Source of the DNA: an uncultured beta proteobacterium
GTDB taxonomy: Bacteria > Pseudomonadota > Gammaproteobacteria > Burkholderiales > SG8-39
Direction of reading: 5' to 3'
Length of the DNA stretch: 8,511 bases
Assembly (NCBI GenBank): GCA_902826155.1
Contig: CADEDU010000150.1
Location: 1 to 8,511 of the forward strand
A program made the translations under genes and the position numbers. Shown piece by piece: positions 7,231 through 8,511 of this stretch. Position 1 is the first letter of the stretch, and every line of letters starts with the position of its first letter. Under the pieces are notes generated by a model, which saw only the letters and a program-made list of their open reading frames with translations, had not been told where the DNA came from and did no database searches.

Positions 7231-7260
7231 AATGTAGCGCGCCCGCGGCCGTACGGTCGA
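7231..7260 (-). promoter_or_regulatory. Candidate promoter of the EamA transporter gene
   Basis: On the minus strand TCGACC (7255-7260) and TACATT (7231-7236) are separated by 18 bp, each matching the sigma-70 consensus at four of six positions. The leader to ATG 7195 would be about 30 nt. The palindrome CCGTACGG (7249-7256) overlaps the -35 and spacer and could be a regulator site. In GC-rich DNA such matches are only suggestive. Confidence 0.3.
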
Positions 7261-7344
7261 TGCGGCAGATCAATCCGCGAAGCGATGTTCCGCGCCACCC
7301 CCGGATGCGCTGCGGCTTCATCCCCGGTCGACTGGTCGTCGTGT

Positions 7345-7373
7345 TTGCGATGGCCGATCCGGCGGCGTACATT
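7345..7373 (+). promoter_or_regulatory. Candidate promoter of the oxyR-like gene
   Basis: TTGCGA (7345-7350) and TACATT (7368-7373) are separated by exactly 17 bp, each matching consensus at four of six positions. Transcription would start near 7380, leaving a leader of about 48 nt before ATG 7428. This stretch is noticeably richer in A and T than the surrounding DNA, which supports a promoter role. Confidence 0.4.
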
Positions 7374-7405
7374 TCATCAATCCAACAGATTGTTCAGTTC
7401 GTTTT

Positions 7406-7422
7406 GATCGGATTTCGCGATC
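7406..7422. promoter_or_regulatory. LysR-type T-N11-A dyad just upstream of oxyR
   Basis: GATCGGATTTCGCGATC has 5-bp inverted arms, GATCG and CGATC, around 7 bases. It contains the T-N11-A spacing (T7408, A7420) typical of LysR-family binding sites. A weaker dyad AATC-N5-GATT lies at 7379-7391. The site is 5 bp before the start codon and downstream of the predicted promoter, so bound protein would block transcription or translation. That would suit autorepression. It does not match the classical ATAG-repeat OxyR consensus. Confidence 0.35.
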
Positions 7423-7427
7423 GATCC

Positions 7428-8333
7428 ATGGTCCACCTACCCAGCTTGCGCCAGCTTCGCCATCTGGTGGCACTCGCCGACATCGGCCACTTCGGCCGCG
7501 CCGCGGCCGCCACTCACGTGACGCAATCGACGCTGTCGGCCAGCCTGATGGCCCTGGAGGAACTGCTCGGCGCACCGCTGGTCGATCGCACCAGTCGCAA
7601 AGTGGTGTTCACGCCGCTGGGCAATGAGGTCGTCTTGCGCGCACGCAAACTGCTGATCGACGCGGAAGACCTCGCGCTGGCGGCCAAGGCGGCCGCCGAA
7701 CCGCTGTCGGGCCTGCTCAAGCTCGGCGCGATTCCGACCATCGGCCCGTTCCTGCTGCCTGCCGTCCTGCCCAAGCTGCGCCGGCAATTTCCGCGGCTGA
7801 AGCTCTACCTCCGTGAAGACCTCACCGCGCGCCTGCTCGATCTGCTCGAACGCGGCGAGCTCGATGTCGCGCTCATCGCCCTGCCCTATGAGGCACCCAA
7901 CATCGAGGCTCGCGCGCTGTTCGACGACCCATTCGTCGTCGCGATGACCAAAGACGATCCGCGGGCACGGCTGCGTCGCATCAGTCCGCAAGCGCTGGGC
8001 GACGGTCCACTGCTGTTGCTCGCCGAAGGTCATTGCATGCGTGGTCACGCGCTCACCGCCTGCCGCCTGCCGCGCAGCCTCGACAGCGAGGCGCTCGAAG
8101 CCACCAGCCTGCTCACGCTGGTGCAGATGGTCGAAAGCGGGCTTGGCACCACGCTGCTGCCGCAACTGGCGATCGACGGCGGATTGCTGCGCGGCGCGAA
8201 AGTGATCACCCGACCGCTCGAGGCAAGTGCCGAGAAGCGCTCGATCGGCCTGGCCTGGCGCAAAGGCACGCGGCGTGCCGACGAGTTCGCGCTGCTGGGT
8301 AAGGCGATCGTGGAGGCGGCACGCCGGCATTGA
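7428..8333 (+). CDS. oxyR: OxyR-like hydrogen-peroxide-sensing LysR regulator
   Basis: This is a 301-residue LysR-type transcription factor with OxyR features. The winged helix-turn-helix spans about 5-65 (RQLRHLVALADIGHFGRAAA, then THVTQSTLSASL and DRTSRKVVFTPLG). The effector domain begins near 95 with GAIPTIGPFLLP, close to the OxyR sequence. The redox-active pair is present: C203 and C212 in EGHCMRGHALTAC, nine residues apart as in Escherichia coli C199/C208, with the flanking His and Arg kept (H202, R205). T133 matches the conserved E. coli T129. H2O2 would form the C203-C212 disulfide and switch the tetramer to its activating form. The Asp after the Arg in the E. coli motif is Gly here. 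ATG 7428 starts four residues before the E. coli start by alignment. No strong ribosome binding site is visible. No classic peroxide-defence gene is adjacent. Confidence 0.87.
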   Translation: MVHLPSLRQLRHLVALADIGHFGRAAAATHVTQSTLSASLMALEELLGAPLVDRTSRKVVFTPLGNEVVLRARKLLIDAEDLALAAKAAAEPLSGLLKLGAIPTIGPFLLPAVLPKLRRQFPRLKLYLREDLTARLLDLLERGELDVALIALPYEAPNIEARALFDDPFVVAMTKDDPRARLRRISPQALGDGPLLLLAEGHCMRGHALTACRLPRSLDSEALEATSLLTLVQMVESGLGTTLLPQLAIDGGLLRGAKVITRPLEASAEKRSIGLAWRKGTRRADEFALLGKAIVEAARRH

Positions 8334-8360
8334 CCGCCGCGGGTCATGCTGCACCGCTCG

Positions 8361-8389
8361 TCGCCAGCGTTGCGTGATCGCGCTACGAT
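8361..8389 (+). promoter_or_regulatory. Weak candidate promoter after oxyR
   Basis: TCGCCA (8361-8366) and TACGAT (8384-8389) are 17 bp apart, each matching consensus at four of six positions. It would serve the possible gene beginning at 8482. A small inverted pair TGACC/GGTCA (8331-8335 and 8342-8346) overlaps the oxyR stop codon, but it is too weak to call a terminator. Confidence 0.22.
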
Positions 8390-8481
8390 CGTCGCCGAAC
8401 CCGCCTCGCCGCGGAACGCGTCCGGCTCTCTGCCGGTCCAACCTCGACCTAGCGCGGGCTCTGCGCCGCTTTAACCAGGAG

Positions 8482-8511
8482 ATGTCCCACCAGTCTGTCC
8501 ATTCCCGTTCA
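8482..8511 (+). CDS. Possible start of a downstream gene, cut by the window edge
   Basis: An open stretch of ten codons (MSHQSVHSRS) runs off the window end from ATG 8482. AGGAG (8477-8481) touches the ATG with no spacer, which is abnormally close. Either the true start lies beyond the window or this is not a start. No function can be assigned. Confidence 0.3.
   Translation, partial: MSHQSVHSRS

Noticed and set aside
6131..7237. 368-codon plus-strand frame across the cupin and transporter
   Set aside because: The product is dominated by Arg, His, Asp and Gln with no fold signature. The opposite strand encodes a well-formed ten-helix transporter.
6921..7427. N-terminal extension of the oxyR frame
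   Set aside because: The frame is open far upstream but runs antisense into the transporter. The LysR fold begins right after ATG 7428 and matches the family length.

Overview
The window reads as ordinary chromosomal DNA of a GC-rich Gram-negative bacterium, most likely a beta- or gammaproteobacterium. The evidence is a TonB-dependent outer-membrane receptor with a signal peptide, an OxyR-type LysR regulator with both redox cysteines, and strong G/C bias at third codon positions. The species cannot be named from the sequence alone. I see no rRNA, tRNA, CRISPR array, insertion sequence, phage gene or integration site.

Layout. On the + strand, a TonB-dependent siderophore receptor (64-2211) is followed after 218 bp by an unusually long amidase-signature enzyme (2430-4748). 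This pair converges on three genes read leftwards: a membrane-anchored histidine phosphatase (4784-5632), a small cupin (5845-6243) and an EamA/DMT-type exporter (6317-7195). The exporter diverges from an oxyR-like regulator (7428-8333), and 232 bp between them carries candidate promoters in both directions. The last 178 bp hold a possible promoter and possibly the first ten codons of another + strand gene.

How the genes may relate. The receptor would import a ferric chelate or a similar large ligand across the outer membrane. The amidase would hydrolyse an amide in the cytosol. Their shared direction makes a link possible, but the long gap with its own leader structure argues against a tight operon. 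The exporter and cupin lie 73 bp apart and could be co-transcribed. The phosphatase is set apart by a 212-bp palindrome-rich spacer, so it probably has its own control. OxyR senses hydrogen peroxide and activates antioxidant genes. None of its classic targets (catalase, alkyl hydroperoxide reductase, dps) is visible here.

Most worth a second look are the non-canonical architecture of the amidase, three perfect inverted repeats in the phosphatase-cupin spacer, a LysR-type dyad just before the oxyR start codon, and two mutually exclusive hairpins in the amidase leader. I found no convincing new multi-gene system.
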